Positions 26,865-36,248 of a DNA stretch of 64,000 nucleotides are shown piece by piece. The position numbers were made by a program, and so were the translations under genes. The notes under the pieces were generated by a model. That model was not told the DNA's origin and did not search any database. It worked only from the letters and a program-made list of their open reading frames with translations. The number at the start of each line of letters is the position of its first letter. The first letter of the stretch is position 1. This DNA is from Bacteroidales bacterium (lineage in GTDB: Bacteria > Bacteroidota > Bacteroidia > Bacteroidales > GCA-2748055). Where the stretch lies: the NCBI GenBank assembly GCA_021738565.1, contig JAIPBT010000009.1:45978-109977 (forward strand), read 5' to 3'.

Positions 26865-28121
26865 TCATGTTAAAGATTTTTTCGGATCCATCCTGAGCCA
26901 GGCAAAGATCGAAAAAACACCAAGTAAAGCCGCTACATAAAAGAAGGCATCCACATTCCCGGTCCATGACAATAGGTAAGGAAATGCAAGCGCAGTTACA
27001 AATGAACCGATGTTCCCCGCCATATTCATGGTACCCGAAACAGAACCTGAATTTTCCTTTCCGATATCAATACAAAAGGACCAGGAAGGACTCAGTGTCA
27101 TATCGGCTCCAAAAATAGCGATGGACAGAAATGCCACGGAACTGAATGCAGTATCCATATACAAGCTGCCTATCAATCCTGTTATCATCAGCACAAAACC
27201 CATCACCGCTGGCACCTTTCTGCTGAGTTTCCACCTGCCCTGCCTGTAAATGGCATCTACAATGATCCCTGAGATCCAGTTTCCCAGTGCTCCTGCAACA
27301 AACGGGGCAGAAGCGTAAATTCCTGCCTGCATAAGTTCCAGGTCATAGGTTTCCCTGAGATGGGGAAGCAACCAGGTCAGTGCAAAGAAAAAAGTAAAGT
27401 TACTGCCAAAGTACTGCAACATTGCAAGCCACATGTTTACCGATCCAAATAACTTTCCAGCCGTCAAAGGTGGTGGTTTTATCTTCTCATCCTGCTGCCG
27501 TCCTGATAATATGATTTCCCGTTCCCTCTTTGAAATGATTTTTATCTCCTCAGGTTTATTTCGAAAAAGCGCATACCATAAAAATGCAAATACAATCCCG
27601 GCGATGCCCAGTATTATGAAACTGGTTCGCCAACCCAGTGCTGTGATCATTCCTGCAACCAAAGGCATTGCAACTGCAGCTCCTATCCTGGAACCTGAAA
27701 AATTAATCCCCTGTACGATGCCCCTCTCCTTCATAGGGATCCAGGAATACACAGCCCGTGAAATTCCCGGGAATGCTCCCGCTTCGCCCCCGCCAAAAAG
27801 AAACCTGACAATCAACATTCCGGAATAAGACTTTACCATACCCGTAAGCGCGGTAAATAAAGACCAGAGGGTGATGATCCCTGCGAGCACCTTTCTCGGT
27901 CCGAACCTGTCTGACATCAATCCACCAGGCACCTGGAAAAGTGCATAACCCAGTGCAAATGCAGAAAGTACCCATCCCATCTGGTTATCGGTAAGTCCAA
28001 GGTCACCGGTGATCGGTTCCTTGGCTGCAGATATACAGGCCCTGTCGATATACATGAACAGGGATATAAAAAAAGTTCCGAAAACAAAAATGAAACGCCT
28101 GGGTATGTAGAATCTATCCAT
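26865..28121 (-). CDS. MFS transporter of the anion:cation symporter (hexuronate/aldarate) type
   Basis: The protein has 418 residues and twelve predicted helices. It shows the MFS loop motif GGLMSDRFGPRKVLAGIITLWSLFTALTG after helix 2 and the ACS-family features MYIDRACIS and RFLFGGGEAGAFPGISRAVYSWIPMKERG. This family imports hexuronates, galactarate, tartrate and related sugar acids. The gene begins 11 bases after the DUF1537 kinase stop and is clearly in the same transcript, which supports an acid sugar as the substrate of the locus. Confidence 0.92.
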   Translation of the reverse strand: MDRFYIPRRFIFVFGTFFISLFMYIDRACISAAKEPITGDLGLTDNQMGWVLSAFALGYALFQVPGGLMSDRFGPRKVLAGIITLWSLFTALTGMVKSYSGMLIVRFLFGGGEAGAFPGISRAVYSWIPMKERGIVQGINFSGSRIGAAVAMPLVAGMITALGWRTSFIILGIAGIVFAFLWYALFRNKPEEIKIISKREREIILSGRQQDEKIKPPPLTAGKLFGSVNMWLAMLQYFGSNFTFFFALTWLLPHLRETYDLELMQAGIYASAPFVAGALGNWISGIIVDAIYRQGRWKLSRKVPAVMGFVLMITGLIGSLYMDTAFSSVAFLSIAIFGADMTLSPSWSFCIDIGKENSGSVSGTMNMAGNIGSFVTALAFPYLLSWTGNVDAFFYVAALLGVFSIFAWLRMDPKKSLT

Positions 28122-28132
28122 GGATTGCCTAT

Positions 28133-29509
28133 TTAGTGCTGTAATTTCCTGTAGAGCTCAAGCAATGATCCTTCATGGCCCACATTTCCGGGAAAAATGA
28201 TGTACTTCAATTCGTCCCCGGGGCCATAGGACAGAACAGGAACACCTGGCAGGGCCTGGCCGGTCACTGTTGCCTTTTGTATCCTTAATGCATGGCACGC
28301 AATATCATGCGAAGTTATACCTCCCTTAGCAACGATGAAGGATGGCTCTGACGTTAATTCTGAAACCAACCGGACCATTGATCTGGAAACCCTTTTCCCG
28401 ATTTCAATATTCCCCGGACTATCTCCTGCAGATACCAGTTCACGTGAAGTATATACCACGGCATCCTGGCCCCTGTCAATTTTTGCTTGCAGCGCCTGAG
28501 CCAACTCACTGATTAATTTATCATCAGATCCCTTAAGTATTGAACTTACATTCAACTCATATGATTGAATACAGGTATTTGCCAACAGAAATTCCAATTG
28601 CAGTGTGGATTTTTCCACATAGGACCCTATAACGATAAGTCCTCCCTTTCCTGACTTTGACCGCAGGTCGGAAATCGCAAGTGGTTCCTTAACCGGGATA
28701 TACCCAAATGAATTAATGAAGGAAGCTGCAGTCCTGAACAGGATCTTTTTTCCTGCAAGAAGAGCCTCCCATGCTCCCGCCGCAAAAACATCAAGATCTG
28801 ATTGTGCCAGCGCATTGACTATACAAGCCGGGGCTTCACTTGATAGAAGCTGCTTTTTGACGTATTCCGGACCGTACGTGCGCAATTCACTGATTGAAAA
28901 TGAGAGCACCTGATGTGGTTTGATTTTCTCCTTGTTTTTTTCTGCTATGTATTCTTTCAGATCGGAATGCTGAAAACCGAACACACGGTCTTTTGCAAAA
29001 GGAGTCTTATGGGCAGGAAGAAGGAAATACCCCTCCTTCAGGTAATGAACATCGCCGATCGTAAAACGTCCTCCCTGGAAAAATGCAGGAACCAAACAAT
29101 GCATGTGCTTCCCCTGCGAAAGCCCGTCTTCAATAGCTTGAATTTCTGCGGGATAGTGCCCCCTCAGGGTACTGTCGCTTCTGCTGATGACCAAATATCT
29201 CCTGTTTGCTGCACTGCCCGCAGCCTGCAGGTTTTTCAGAATATGACCGACTATTTCTACAGCTTTTGCCTCACCCATGCTTCGTGTATTGGCAAGAATA
29301 AAAAAGATGCGTACTTTTTCTGAGAACATTTCTTCAAGCAATTCCGTTTCCCAGGAAAAAAGTACAGGAACATCTTGCACAGTCTGACAACCTGTGGGAT
29401 CATCATCAACGATGACAATGGTGGTGTCAAGACAGGCACCGTTCAGTGCAACATTTGTTTGGTATTCTTCCGGCTGGTTCCTTATTACTTCATCAAATAG
29501 AAGCTTCAT
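28133..29509 (-). CDS. DUF1537 four-carbon acid-sugar kinase family protein
   Basis: The 458-residue protein is a DUF1537 kinase. The N-terminal domain has IVIVDDDPTGCQTVQDVPVLFSWE and RYLVISRSDSTLRGHYPAEIQAIE; the C-terminal nucleotide-binding domain has FIVAKGGITSHDIACHALRI and GPGDELKYIIFPGNVG. Known members phosphorylate D-threonate, D- or L-erythronate derivatives and 3-oxo-isoapionate. It starts 3 bases after the glycoside hydrolase stop and is followed by the transporter, so it acts in the same route. The family is secure; the precise substrate is not. Confidence 0.9.
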   Translation of the reverse strand: MKLLFDEVIRNQPEEYQTNVALNGACLDTTIVIVDDDPTGCQTVQDVPVLFSWETELLEEMFSEKVRIFFILANTRSMGEAKAVEIVGHILKNLQAAGSAANRRYLVISRSDSTLRGHYPAEIQAIEDGLSQGKHMHCLVPAFFQGGRFTIGDVHYLKEGYFLLPAHKTPFAKDRVFGFQHSDLKEYIAEKNKEKIKPHQVLSFSISELRTYGPEYVKKQLLSSEAPACIVNALAQSDLDVFAAGAWEALLAGKKILFRTAASFINSFGYIPVKEPLAISDLRSKSGKGGLIVIGSYVEKSTLQLEFLLANTCIQSYELNVSSILKGSDDKLISELAQALQAKIDRGQDAVVYTSRELVSAGDSPGNIEIGKRVSRSMVRLVSELTSEPSFIVAKGGITSHDIACHALRIQKATVTGQALPGVPVLSYGPGDELKYIIFPGNVGHEGSLLELYRKLQH

Positions 29510-29512
29510 CGC

Positions 29513-31345
29513 TTACTTTTTCCTGATTAAACATACCCAATCGGTATTCAGATCCGAATCCGGCGGCAGTCCGGGAGATACAAGCCCCCCTGCGTTTATC
29601 CGGGTAACCGTTCCATCCATGAGCTGTCCCCCTTTCCCGGGATCATACCACTTTACATCAAATTGTCCGGAAGCTCCCCGCAGATCGACAGTGGAAACTC
29701 CTTCCCCGGTAAAGTATATCGCGTAAACTTCCCCAGGTTTTGCCAGGCAATACCCGTAGCTAATCAACACATCCATATTTTCCATTTCACTAAAAGGCAG
29801 GTAATTCTGGAAGAATTCAATGGCATACCTGGTCTGGTCCCACAGGATATCCCTGGAACGCCAGTCCTCACAGCTTAGGTCTCCATGGGGATAACGGTAT
29901 CCAAAATACCATTCCACACCTGCTCCCCCGGCCATAAGATTTCCCCAGAGCACCTGTTGCCTGATGGTATCATGGGCCGGGTCCGCTTCATCAGGCATGG
30001 CTCCTTTCCAGTGCTGACCAATCTCATCAATGCAAACGACCCACAGTTTGCCTGCTTCCCTGGAGTCTTCTATCCATTTTAATGTGGATTGATGGGAATC
30101 ATAGGGATTCCCTGCCTGTATGGAGGGTCCGTCAAAACTTTCATGTGAAAAATAGTTCGGCAGGTATGCTGCCCTGTTTTTTGGATTCGGGTGGGTATGC
30201 ATCACTATAAAATGGTCATACGGATCTGTTTTCCGCAGGTAATCTGCCATTCTTTTTGTATCATCAACAGATTGGAAATATTCCATCCATCCAACCGGAC
30301 CGTGTTCTTCTCCCAGGTTCCAGGTAATGGCGTTATGGTGAGAGAATCTTGCAACAAGTTCCCTCAGGTAGAGTTTGCGCTGAACATCCAGGTAACCCCC
30401 GTCAAGAACGTTCTCATTTTCTGTCTCCTGCAACACCACGTGCATCATGATCCCCAGTTGCTCCATGTGCGAAAATACCACCTCCCACTGGTCGAGCCTG
30501 GAACAGTCGAACCTGTACCTTTCATTCCGGTCGGTATAGGGCCATACATCCTCCCCGTCACCCAACACGTTCATTGTCAGGAAATAAACAGAGTTCATCC
30601 CCTTTGATGCCAGGTAATTAATTGCACCTATGATCCCTTTTCCTTTGCCGTCCTGCCATTCAGGATCTCCATCTTCCCAATCGGCAACATGAGGCTCATA
30701 CGCATGAAGCCCGGCATTTGGTGCGTCCTCCCCGGAACGCTGTTGATTGTTACCGCCATAATAGGTACCGTCAAAGTCACTGTATGCAAGAAAATTTTCA
30801 GGACTATCGGCTCCTCCTTTTATAAAATATTCTCCCGTACCGGCATGCCGGAGGTACCTTTCTCCTGTATTGATCAAACGACCTTTTGCACGAAAATCCC
30901 TGCCATTTTTGTTGGTTGATTCCACTTCAAATGAACCTGACCGGCCATCCAGCGGCAATGGATTCCCCGCATCCGGATCATCTGAAACGGCAATGTTCTT
31001 ACCGCATCTGAAAGAGATTCGGTAATCCCATATACCGGGCTGATCCGGTGAAAAATGCACCTTCCAAACCTGTCCGCTGGTTGCCCCTGTTTCCGATGCC
31101 AATCCATCAGCAGCAAAGTATCCCGGTACTGTATACGTCCTGTCATCCATTGTAAAAGTTGCCTCAAGCCGGCAATCCAGGAATGGATTGGGAATGGACT
31201 TTTCGTCGGCATAATGCGCCGGTAATTCAAGCGTAACCTTGTGCCATGTTTTTAATTCACCCGTTACTTTTACTTTTACGGTTTGATCGCATCCGTAAAT
31301 AAGGATCAGGAAGAAAACAAGTAATAATTGACTGATAGTTTTCAT
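29513..31345 (-). CDS. DUF5060 glycoside hydrolase lipoprotein (apiosidase-like architecture)
   Basis: The 610-residue protein starts with a lipoprotein signal (LLLVFFLILIYGCDQ). A DUF5060 beta-sandwich follows (TGELKTWHKVTLELP to about residue 145), then a TIM-barrel catalytic part (GIIGAINYLASKGMNSVYFLTMNVLGD; HNAITWNLGEEHGP with a likely acid/base Glu near 325; LWVVCIDEIGQHWKG with a likely nucleophile Glu near 430). The C-terminus (EVYAIYFTGEGVSTVDLRG) resembles the putative collagen-binding domain seen in GH140-like enzymes. It is probably anchored at the cell surface or in the periplasm and feeds the locus with sugar. Confidence 0.85.
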   Translation of the reverse strand: MKTISQLLLVFFLILIYGCDQTVKVKVTGELKTWHKVTLELPAHYADEKSIPNPFLDCRLEATFTMDDRTYTVPGYFAADGLASETGATSGQVWKVHFSPDQPGIWDYRISFRCGKNIAVSDDPDAGNPLPLDGRSGSFEVESTNKNGRDFRAKGRLINTGERYLRHAGTGEYFIKGGADSPENFLAYSDFDGTYYGGNNQQRSGEDAPNAGLHAYEPHVADWEDGDPEWQDGKGKGIIGAINYLASKGMNSVYFLTMNVLGDGEDVWPYTDRNERYRFDCSRLDQWEVVFSHMEQLGIMMHVVLQETENENVLDGGYLDVQRKLYLRELVARFSHHNAITWNLGEEHGPVGWMEYFQSVDDTKRMADYLRKTDPYDHFIVMHTHPNPKNRAAYLPNYFSHESFDGPSIQAGNPYDSHQSTLKWIEDSREAGKLWVVCIDEIGQHWKGAMPDEADPAHDTIRQQVLWGNLMAGGAGVEWYFGYRYPHGDLSCEDWRSRDILWDQTRYAIEFFQNYLPFSEMENMDVLISYGYCLAKPGEVYAIYFTGEGVSTVDLRGASGQFDVKWYDPGKGGQLMDGTVTRINAGGLVSPGLPPDSDLNTDWVCLIRKK

Positions 31346-31425
31346 TAGAAAATAATTAAGTTATACTATTAATATTCAATCTATTATATCTTCAAAAAAC
31401 AGATGTCATAATCCTAATGCCATGG

Positions 31426-31476
31426 AACCCTCATGTTATATTCATTCCCTGTTGCGAACGATAGTGCATGAGGGTT
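31426..31476. repeat. Inverted repeat between the two acid-sugar transcripts
   Basis: AACCCTCATG (31426-31435) and its exact reverse complement CATGAGGGTT (31467-31476) are 31 bases apart, in the 193-base gap between the cyclase-family gene and the DUF5060 gene. It may be a regulator binding site or a long hairpin ending the first transcript; no T-run follows on the minus strand. Confidence 0.4.
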
Positions 31477-31538
31477 TCATAAATTATAATTTTATATTTA
31501 TTTGAAATAAAATCATGCTCGTTTCATTTGTTGGATGG

Positions 31539-32186
31539 TTATGGTTGTTCTTCCAAAAATATTGCACGCACGGGAGCGCCGTCACCCCCTGATATTTTTA
31601 AGGGCAGGGCAACCAGTTTCCCGTAGTCCAATTGTATGCTATCAAGGTTGCAAAGCCCTTCAAGTATCAATATCCCGGCATCCAGCAATATCCTATGTAT
31701 TTCCTGTAGTTCCTCAAGGTTGTTAACATCCCCTATTGACGGAGGTTCCACTCCCAAAAGATTGATCTGCTTCTTTACCATCCACCTGGCAAGATCATTG
31801 CTGATGCGTGGCAATTGATCCCTGTATATACTGGGGTCATCTTTATAATGACTCCATCCTGTTTCAAAAATAACACCTTCCCCGGGACGAATATGATCCC
31901 CGATACTTTCAACATCCATTTTTGTGATCACATAGCCTGGTTCTGTAACTTTCAATCTTATGATATGACAATTACAGATGAAGCGTTCCACCGGAATTTT
32001 ATCAATGGTTGTATCATTTGCTTCAAAATGCAGGGGTGCATCCATATGGGTACCGGCATGCGAATAGATCTCGAGTGTTGAAGCATTCCAGCCATCAACC
32101 TTCATTTTCATGGAAACAGTTTTTCTGAACCCCCGCATGGGCTCTTCAAAAGACATTGATATGTCTGTAATACGTTTGTTGTTCAT
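31539..32186 (-). CDS. Cyclase-family (kynurenine-formamidase-like) metal hydrolase
   Basis: This 215-residue protein belongs to the cyclase family (PF04199). The metal-binding motif HxGTHxDxPxHF appears as SHAGTHMDAPLHFEAN (about residue 43), and IKKQINLLGVEPPSIGD-like and ILEGLCNLDSI blocks complete the family pattern. Members hydrolyse N-formylkynurenine, isatin or lactone-like and cyclic amide bonds. Its ATG overlaps the stop of the dehydrogenase gene by 4 bases. In this locus a lactonase or related hydrolase role is a reasonable inference. Confidence 0.88.
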   Translation of the reverse strand: MNNKRITDISMSFEEPMRGFRKTVSMKMKVDGWNASTLEIYSHAGTHMDAPLHFEANDTTIDKIPVERFICNCHIIRLKVTEPGYVITKMDVESIGDHIRPGEGVIFETGWSHYKDDPSIYRDQLPRISNDLARWMVKKQINLLGVEPPSIGDVNNLEELQEIHRILLDAGILILEGLCNLDSIQLDYGKLVALPLKISGGDGAPVRAIFLEEQP

Positions 32187-33238
32187 GACAACAGATTTGT
32201 TATTACATTTTCAGTAAATTTTGCTGTTCCGGTTTTACCACCGATATCGACAGGCAAAAATCCCTGTTCCAGGGTTCTGTCAACGGCATCCATAATTGCA
32301 TTTGAGGCATCAAACTCACCCAGGTGTTCCAGCATCAGTGCTACGGACCAGAACATTCCCACGGGGTTGGAGATGCCCTTTCCCGCAATATCAGGGGCAG
32401 ATCCATGGATGGGTTCAAACATCGAAGGGAATTCTTTTTCGGGATTGATATTTCCGCTTCCGCCCAGGCCAAGGCTTCCCATCAATGCACCTCCGAGGTC
32501 GCTTAATATATCGCCGAAAAGGTTGGTTGTGAGCACCACATCAAATATCCAGGGGGTTAAGACAAAATTTGCAGATGTGGCATCAATGTACATGTACCTC
32601 CATTCTACGTCAGGGTATTTTTCTGCCACTTCGGCAATTACACGGTCCCAATATGTGAGACTGTTAATCAAAGTGTTCGACTTCGTTACAGCAGTGACAT
32701 GGTTGCGCCTTTTTCTCGCCAACTGAAACGCATAATGTGCAATGCGTTCAATGCCGTGCCTGGTAAATATACTTGTATCCACTCCCATTCCATTGGGAGT
32801 ACCAGGCATTACCTGACTTCCTACCTGTACAAATTCCCCCTCGGTATTTTCACGCACCACGACGAAATCAAAAGGAGTATCATTTCGAAGCGGCCGCGTA
32901 ACTCCCTTCCAGTTCCTTACAGGCCGGTAATTTACGTATTGCTCAAAATGAGTCCTGACTTTAAAGGTGTAGTCTTTGGCAGGCAACGTATCATCCACAT
33001 CGGGTAACCCGACGGCACCAAATAGAATCGCATCGTAATCACGAAGTTTTTCCAGTCCATCTCCGGGCATAAAAACACCGTGCTTTTTATAGTAACCGGC
33101 TCCAAAACCAAAATGATCGGTCTTGATTCCGAAGCCATATTTCTCTGCCACAGCTTCAAGCATTTGTATACCCGCAGGTACTATTTCATGCCCGATCCCG
33201 TCTCCGGGAACCTCTGCTATTCTATAAGTCTTGCCCAC
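32183..33238 (-). CDS. Tartrate/D-malate/isopropylmalate-type dehydrogenase
   Basis: The 351-residue enzyme is a beta-decarboxylating dehydrogenase. It has the start VPGDGIGHEIVPAGI, FGAVGLPDV, the substrate-binding block VVRENTEGEF, TKSNTLINSLTYWDRV and the metal-binding aspartates in NLFGDILSDLGGALMGSLGLGGSGNI, then EPIHGSAPDIAGKGISNPVG. The length and the RENTEGEFVQVGS block point to the tartrate/D-malate dehydrogenase group rather than LeuB. It overlaps the GntR gene by 17 bases. In acid-sugar routes it would oxidise and decarboxylate a 2-hydroxy acid. Confidence 0.88.
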   Translation of the reverse strand: MGKTYRIAEVPGDGIGHEIVPAGIQMLEAVAEKYGFGIKTDHFGFGAGYYKKHGVFMPGDGLEKLRDYDAILFGAVGLPDVDDTLPAKDYTFKVRTHFEQYVNYRPVRNWKGVTRPLRNDTPFDFVVVRENTEGEFVQVGSQVMPGTPNGMGVDTSIFTRHGIERIAHYAFQLARKRRNHVTAVTKSNTLINSLTYWDRVIAEVAEKYPDVEWRYMYIDATSANFVLTPWIFDVVLTTNLFGDILSDLGGALMGSLGLGGSGNINPEKEFPSMFEPIHGSAPDIAGKGISNPVGMFWSVALMLEHLGEFDASNAIMDAVDRTLEQGFLPVDIGGKTGTAKFTENVITNLLS

Positions 33239-33896
33239 GTTTTTCCCTTTTTTTCATTTGCATTTCTTTATCAAGTATTTTTTGTGCCTTCCTGGAATGC
33301 ATCCTCACAAGTTTTTCTGCTTTTGATGAATTCCTGTTCCTAAATGCATCAATGATCTTCCGGTGATCTTCAAGCGACTCTTCAAAAGGAAGAACAACCC
33401 CTTTTGGATAGGTCCTTATCAAAATGCTTCCAATAGTGTTCAGTTTTTGCATGACCGCATTTCCACTCGCATTGAATATCGCTTCGTGAAATTTCTGATC
33501 TGCTGCCTGGTATTCAGAAGGATCTATATTACTGATCTTTTTGAAAGGTACAAACAATTGCTCAAGTTCGTCAATTTCCTGTTCTGAAAAATTCTTTGCT
33601 GCCTTCCGTGCCGCAATACTTTCCAGCCCTTCCCTGCACTCGAAAGCCTCGATAATCGCTTTTATGTCAGGTTTCCTTATAAATATTCCCCTCCGTGGAA
33701 TGCTTTCGACCAGGTATTCATCTTCCAGCATGGCAAATGCCTTGTGCAAAGGCATCCTGCTGACTCCCAGCAGGGAAGCAATTTTTTCCTGCGGAATCTT
33801 CTCCCCGGCGCTCAATTCACCGGACAGGATCATGTCCCGGATACGCTGATAAACCTGGTATGAAAGGTCGTGCTGTTGTATGGGCTCAAAGGTCAT
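33222..33896 (-). CDS. GntR-family (FCD) regulator of the acid-sugar locus
   Basis: The 224-residue regulator has an N-terminal winged helix (YQVYQRIRDMILSGELSAGEKIPQEKIASLLGVSRMPLHKAFAMLEDEYLVES) and a C-terminal FCD ligand domain (FECREGLESIAARKAAK; ADQKFHEAIFNASGN; EDHRKIIDAFRNRNSSKAEKLVRMHSR with the metal-binding histidines). FCD regulators usually respond to small carboxylates. It is the first gene of the minus-strand locus and a palindromic operator lies 30 bases before its start, so it probably represses itself and the genes behind it. Confidence 0.92.
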   Translation of the reverse strand: MTFEPIQQHDLSYQVYQRIRDMILSGELSAGEKIPQEKIASLLGVSRMPLHKAFAMLEDEYLVESIPRRGIFIRKPDIKAIIEAFECREGLESIAARKAAKNFSEQEIDELEQLFVPFKKISNIDPSEYQAADQKFHEAIFNASGNAVMQKLNTIGSILIRTYPKGVVLPFEESLEDHRKIIDAFRNRNSSKAEKLVRMHSRKAQKILDKEMQMKKREKRGQDL

Positions 33897-33925
33897 TTGC
33901 GATATTGTATAAACAAATATATTAA

Positions 33926-33937
33926 ATTGTATACAAT
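33926..33937. promoter_or_regulatory. Palindromic operator of the GntR regulator
   Basis: ATTGTATACAAT is a perfect 12-base palindrome and fits the GntR/FCD operator form TnGT...ACnA. It lies 30 bases upstream of the GntR start codon. Partial repeats of the half-site (TATTGTATA at 33903-33911 and TATACAA to the right) suggest a second, weaker site. Confidence 0.6.
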
Positions 33938-34093
33938 ATACAAAGTTAGATGAATGTAATTATTTGAAACATTAGCGCAGGCTCGTTTTATTTGGTTCTC
34001 GCAAAACCTGCTAAATCCTGTGTGGACAAAGCCGGCAACATTCCCATTTTCTCTCTATATTTACCTTCAGTTAACTGAATGAACTTTTTCTGA

Positions 34094-34540
34094 ATGAACT
34101 TACTTGCCATTACCGGTACCGGGGCGCTGATATTTATGGCTGTGTTTATCATCCTGGTTGCATTTCCTTTCATATTCTACCTGCTGACACTGCAGAGAAC
34201 ATTGCGGGAGGTCAGTTTTGAGAACCGGAAAATGCAGCCCGAGCAGGTATGGCTCAGCCTGATCCCCCTTTTCGGGATCGTCTGGCAGTATTTTATCGTT
34301 GCACGGTTGTCAGATTCTCTCAGCCTTGAACTTCAGAAACGAAACATCTACCCTGAGGAAAGAAGACCCGCCTACAATATCGGTATTGCGTTCTGTATCC
34401 TGATCAGCTGTATAATAATTCCCTATATCAATGTGCTGGCACTGGTGGGCGGACTGGTTTGCTGGGTGTTGTACTGGTTGAAGGTCAATGATTACCTGAA
34501 CACCCTTCGGGAGAATCCACTGAATTACCTTTCGAACTGA
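34094..34540 (+). CDS. Uncharacterised small membrane protein
   Basis: I do not recognise this 148-residue protein as a named family. Three hydrophobic segments are visible (about residues 8-30, 52-72 and 95-132). Between the first two is a cationic stretch LQRTLREVSFENRKMQPEQVWLSLIPLFG, and a glutamate/arginine-rich loop follows (LQKRNIYPEERRP). The start at 34094 is the only reasonable ATG. The gene is divergent from the GntR gene and convergent with araB, whose stop lies 23 bases away. It is probably an inner-membrane protein of unknown function. Confidence 0.75.
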   Translation: MNLLAITGTGALIFMAVFIILVAFPFIFYLLTLQRTLREVSFENRKMQPEQVWLSLIPLFGIVWQYFIVARLSDSLSLELQKRNIYPEERRPAYNIGIAFCILISCIIIPYINVLALVGGLVCWVLYWLKVNDYLNTLRENPLNYLSN

Positions 34541-34562
34541 GATGGAGGACTGTCTCACTGTC

Positions 34563-36248
34563 TCACTGTCTCACCGACTTAGCTTCGGTTTCTGCAAACG
34601 AGCCGAAACGTTTGTATTTCTCATACAACCGGACATAGATCCTTGCTCTGTCAGGATCGGGATGATACTCCTTTTCGAAGCCGCTCCCCATTGCCTTTTG
34701 TGCTGCAGAAACATCTTGGTGCACGCCTGCAACTACGGAGGCAGCCATTGCTGAACCCAGTGCGCATGTCTGTTCCGACCTTGCGACTTTAATGGGCATG
34801 TTCAGTACATCAGCAACAATCTGCATCACAAAAGGAGATTTTTTGGCAACCCCGCCCAGGGCAATGATCCCGTCGATGCGTACCCCCTCAGAAATAAACC
34901 GGTCGTTTATAACTTTCGATCCAAATGCTGTTGCTTCCACCAGCGCCCTGAATATCCTGGGCGCATCCGATCCCAGCGTGAGGCCCATGATGGCTCCCTT
35001 TAACTCCTGGTTGGCATCGGGGGTCCTCCTCCCATTCATCCAGTCCAGCGCCACAATGGTGGATTCTTCAACAGGAACCTTTGATGCTTCCTCACTTAAT
35101 TTTTCTATCATGCGATCCGAAGTCTCTTTCACAATTCTCTCCTTCTGCTCATCACTCAGCCAGTTGAATGTTGAGATGATCTCCTGCACCGGGAACATCA
35201 GCACATCGGCAAACCAGGCATAGATATCCCCGAATGCAGACTGCCCTGCTTCAAGACCCACCATACCGGGTAGTATCGAACCATCCACCTGTCCGCATAT
35301 CCCACTCACAAGGTTATCGCCCACCTCCTCCTGCGGAGCGATGAGCATATCACAGGTTGAAGTTCCCATGACCTTGCTCAGGTAATAGGGCTCTATCTCT
35401 CCGCCAACCGCTCCCAGGTGGGCATCAAATGCTCCGGCTCCAACCGCTACTTCAGTGGAAAGACCCAGCTTCTCCGCCCATTCAGGAGAAAGGTCACCTA
35501 CCTTGATATCACAGGTATGCGTGTCCCTGAACAACCTCTCTTTCAGACCAGAAAGCAACGGATCAAGTTTTACCAGGAAATCATCTGAAGGAAGCCCTGC
35601 AAAATCATCGTGCCACATGGCCTTGTGACCTGCAGCGCAACGACTTCTCTTCATGCTTTCGGGATTTGTATCACCGGTAAGCAATGCAGGTATCCAGTCG
35701 CAATGTTCAACCCAGGAAAATGCAGCATTCCTCACTTCTTCGTCTGTTCTTAATACATGAAGTATCTTTGCCCAGAACCACTCTGAAGAATAGACTCCCC
35801 CTTCATATTTGGTATAATCCTCCCCACCCCAGCTCCTGGAGATCCGGTTGATCTCTTCTGCCTCCATAATGGCGGTATGGTCCTTCCACAAGATGAACAT
35901 GGCATTTGGGTTTTCTTCAAAACCAGTTTTCAGAGCCAGAGGAACACCCTCCTTATCCACTGCCACCGGTGTGGAACCTGTAGTATCCACCGATATTGCC
36001 ACCACATTGCGGCGAACCTCCCCAGAAACATCCTTCAATGCATTTTTGATCGTTTTTTCCAATCCCTCCAGGTAATCCAGTGGGTGCTGCCGGAACTGGT
36101 TCCTGGCAGGGTCACAATATTTTCCATCCTTCCAGCGGGGATAATAAAATACCGAAGTGCCTGCCTCTTCACCCGTCTGTGTGTTTACGATCAGCGCCCT
36201 GACCGAATCAGTTCCGTAATCAATTCCAATGGTGTATTTTGTTTCCAT
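34563..36248 (-). CDS. araB: Ribulokinase AraB
   Basis: AraB phosphorylates L-ribulose to L-ribulose-5-phosphate. The 561-residue protein belongs to the FGGY kinases: TIGIDYGTDSVRALIVNTQTGEE at the start, VVAISVDTTGSTPVAVDKEGVPL, GAGAFDAHLGAVGG in the middle and the FGGY-type C-terminal block IIALGGVAKKSPFVMQIVADVLNMPI. The last residues SVRQ and the stop are read from a GTGAGACAGTGAGAC tandem repeat, so the C-terminus has been set by a repeat. It is the third ara gene, separated from araD by 454 bases of repeats. Confidence 0.95.
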   Translation of the reverse strand: METKYTIGIDYGTDSVRALIVNTQTGEEAGTSVFYYPRWKDGKYCDPARNQFRQHPLDYLEGLEKTIKNALKDVSGEVRRNVVAISVDTTGSTPVAVDKEGVPLALKTGFEENPNAMFILWKDHTAIMEAEEINRISRSWGGEDYTKYEGGVYSSEWFWAKILHVLRTDEEVRNAAFSWVEHCDWIPALLTGDTNPESMKRSRCAAGHKAMWHDDFAGLPSDDFLVKLDPLLSGLKERLFRDTHTCDIKVGDLSPEWAEKLGLSTEVAVGAGAFDAHLGAVGGEIEPYYLSKVMGTSTCDMLIAPQEEVGDNLVSGICGQVDGSILPGMVGLEAGQSAFGDIYAWFADVLMFPVQEIISTFNWLSDEQKERIVKETSDRMIEKLSEEASKVPVEESTIVALDWMNGRRTPDANQELKGAIMGLTLGSDAPRIFRALVEATAFGSKVINDRFISEGVRIDGIIALGGVAKKSPFVMQIVADVLNMPIKVARSEQTCALGSAMAASVVAGVHQDVSAAQKAMGSGFEKEYHPDPDRARIYVRLYEKYKRFGSFAETEAKSVRQ

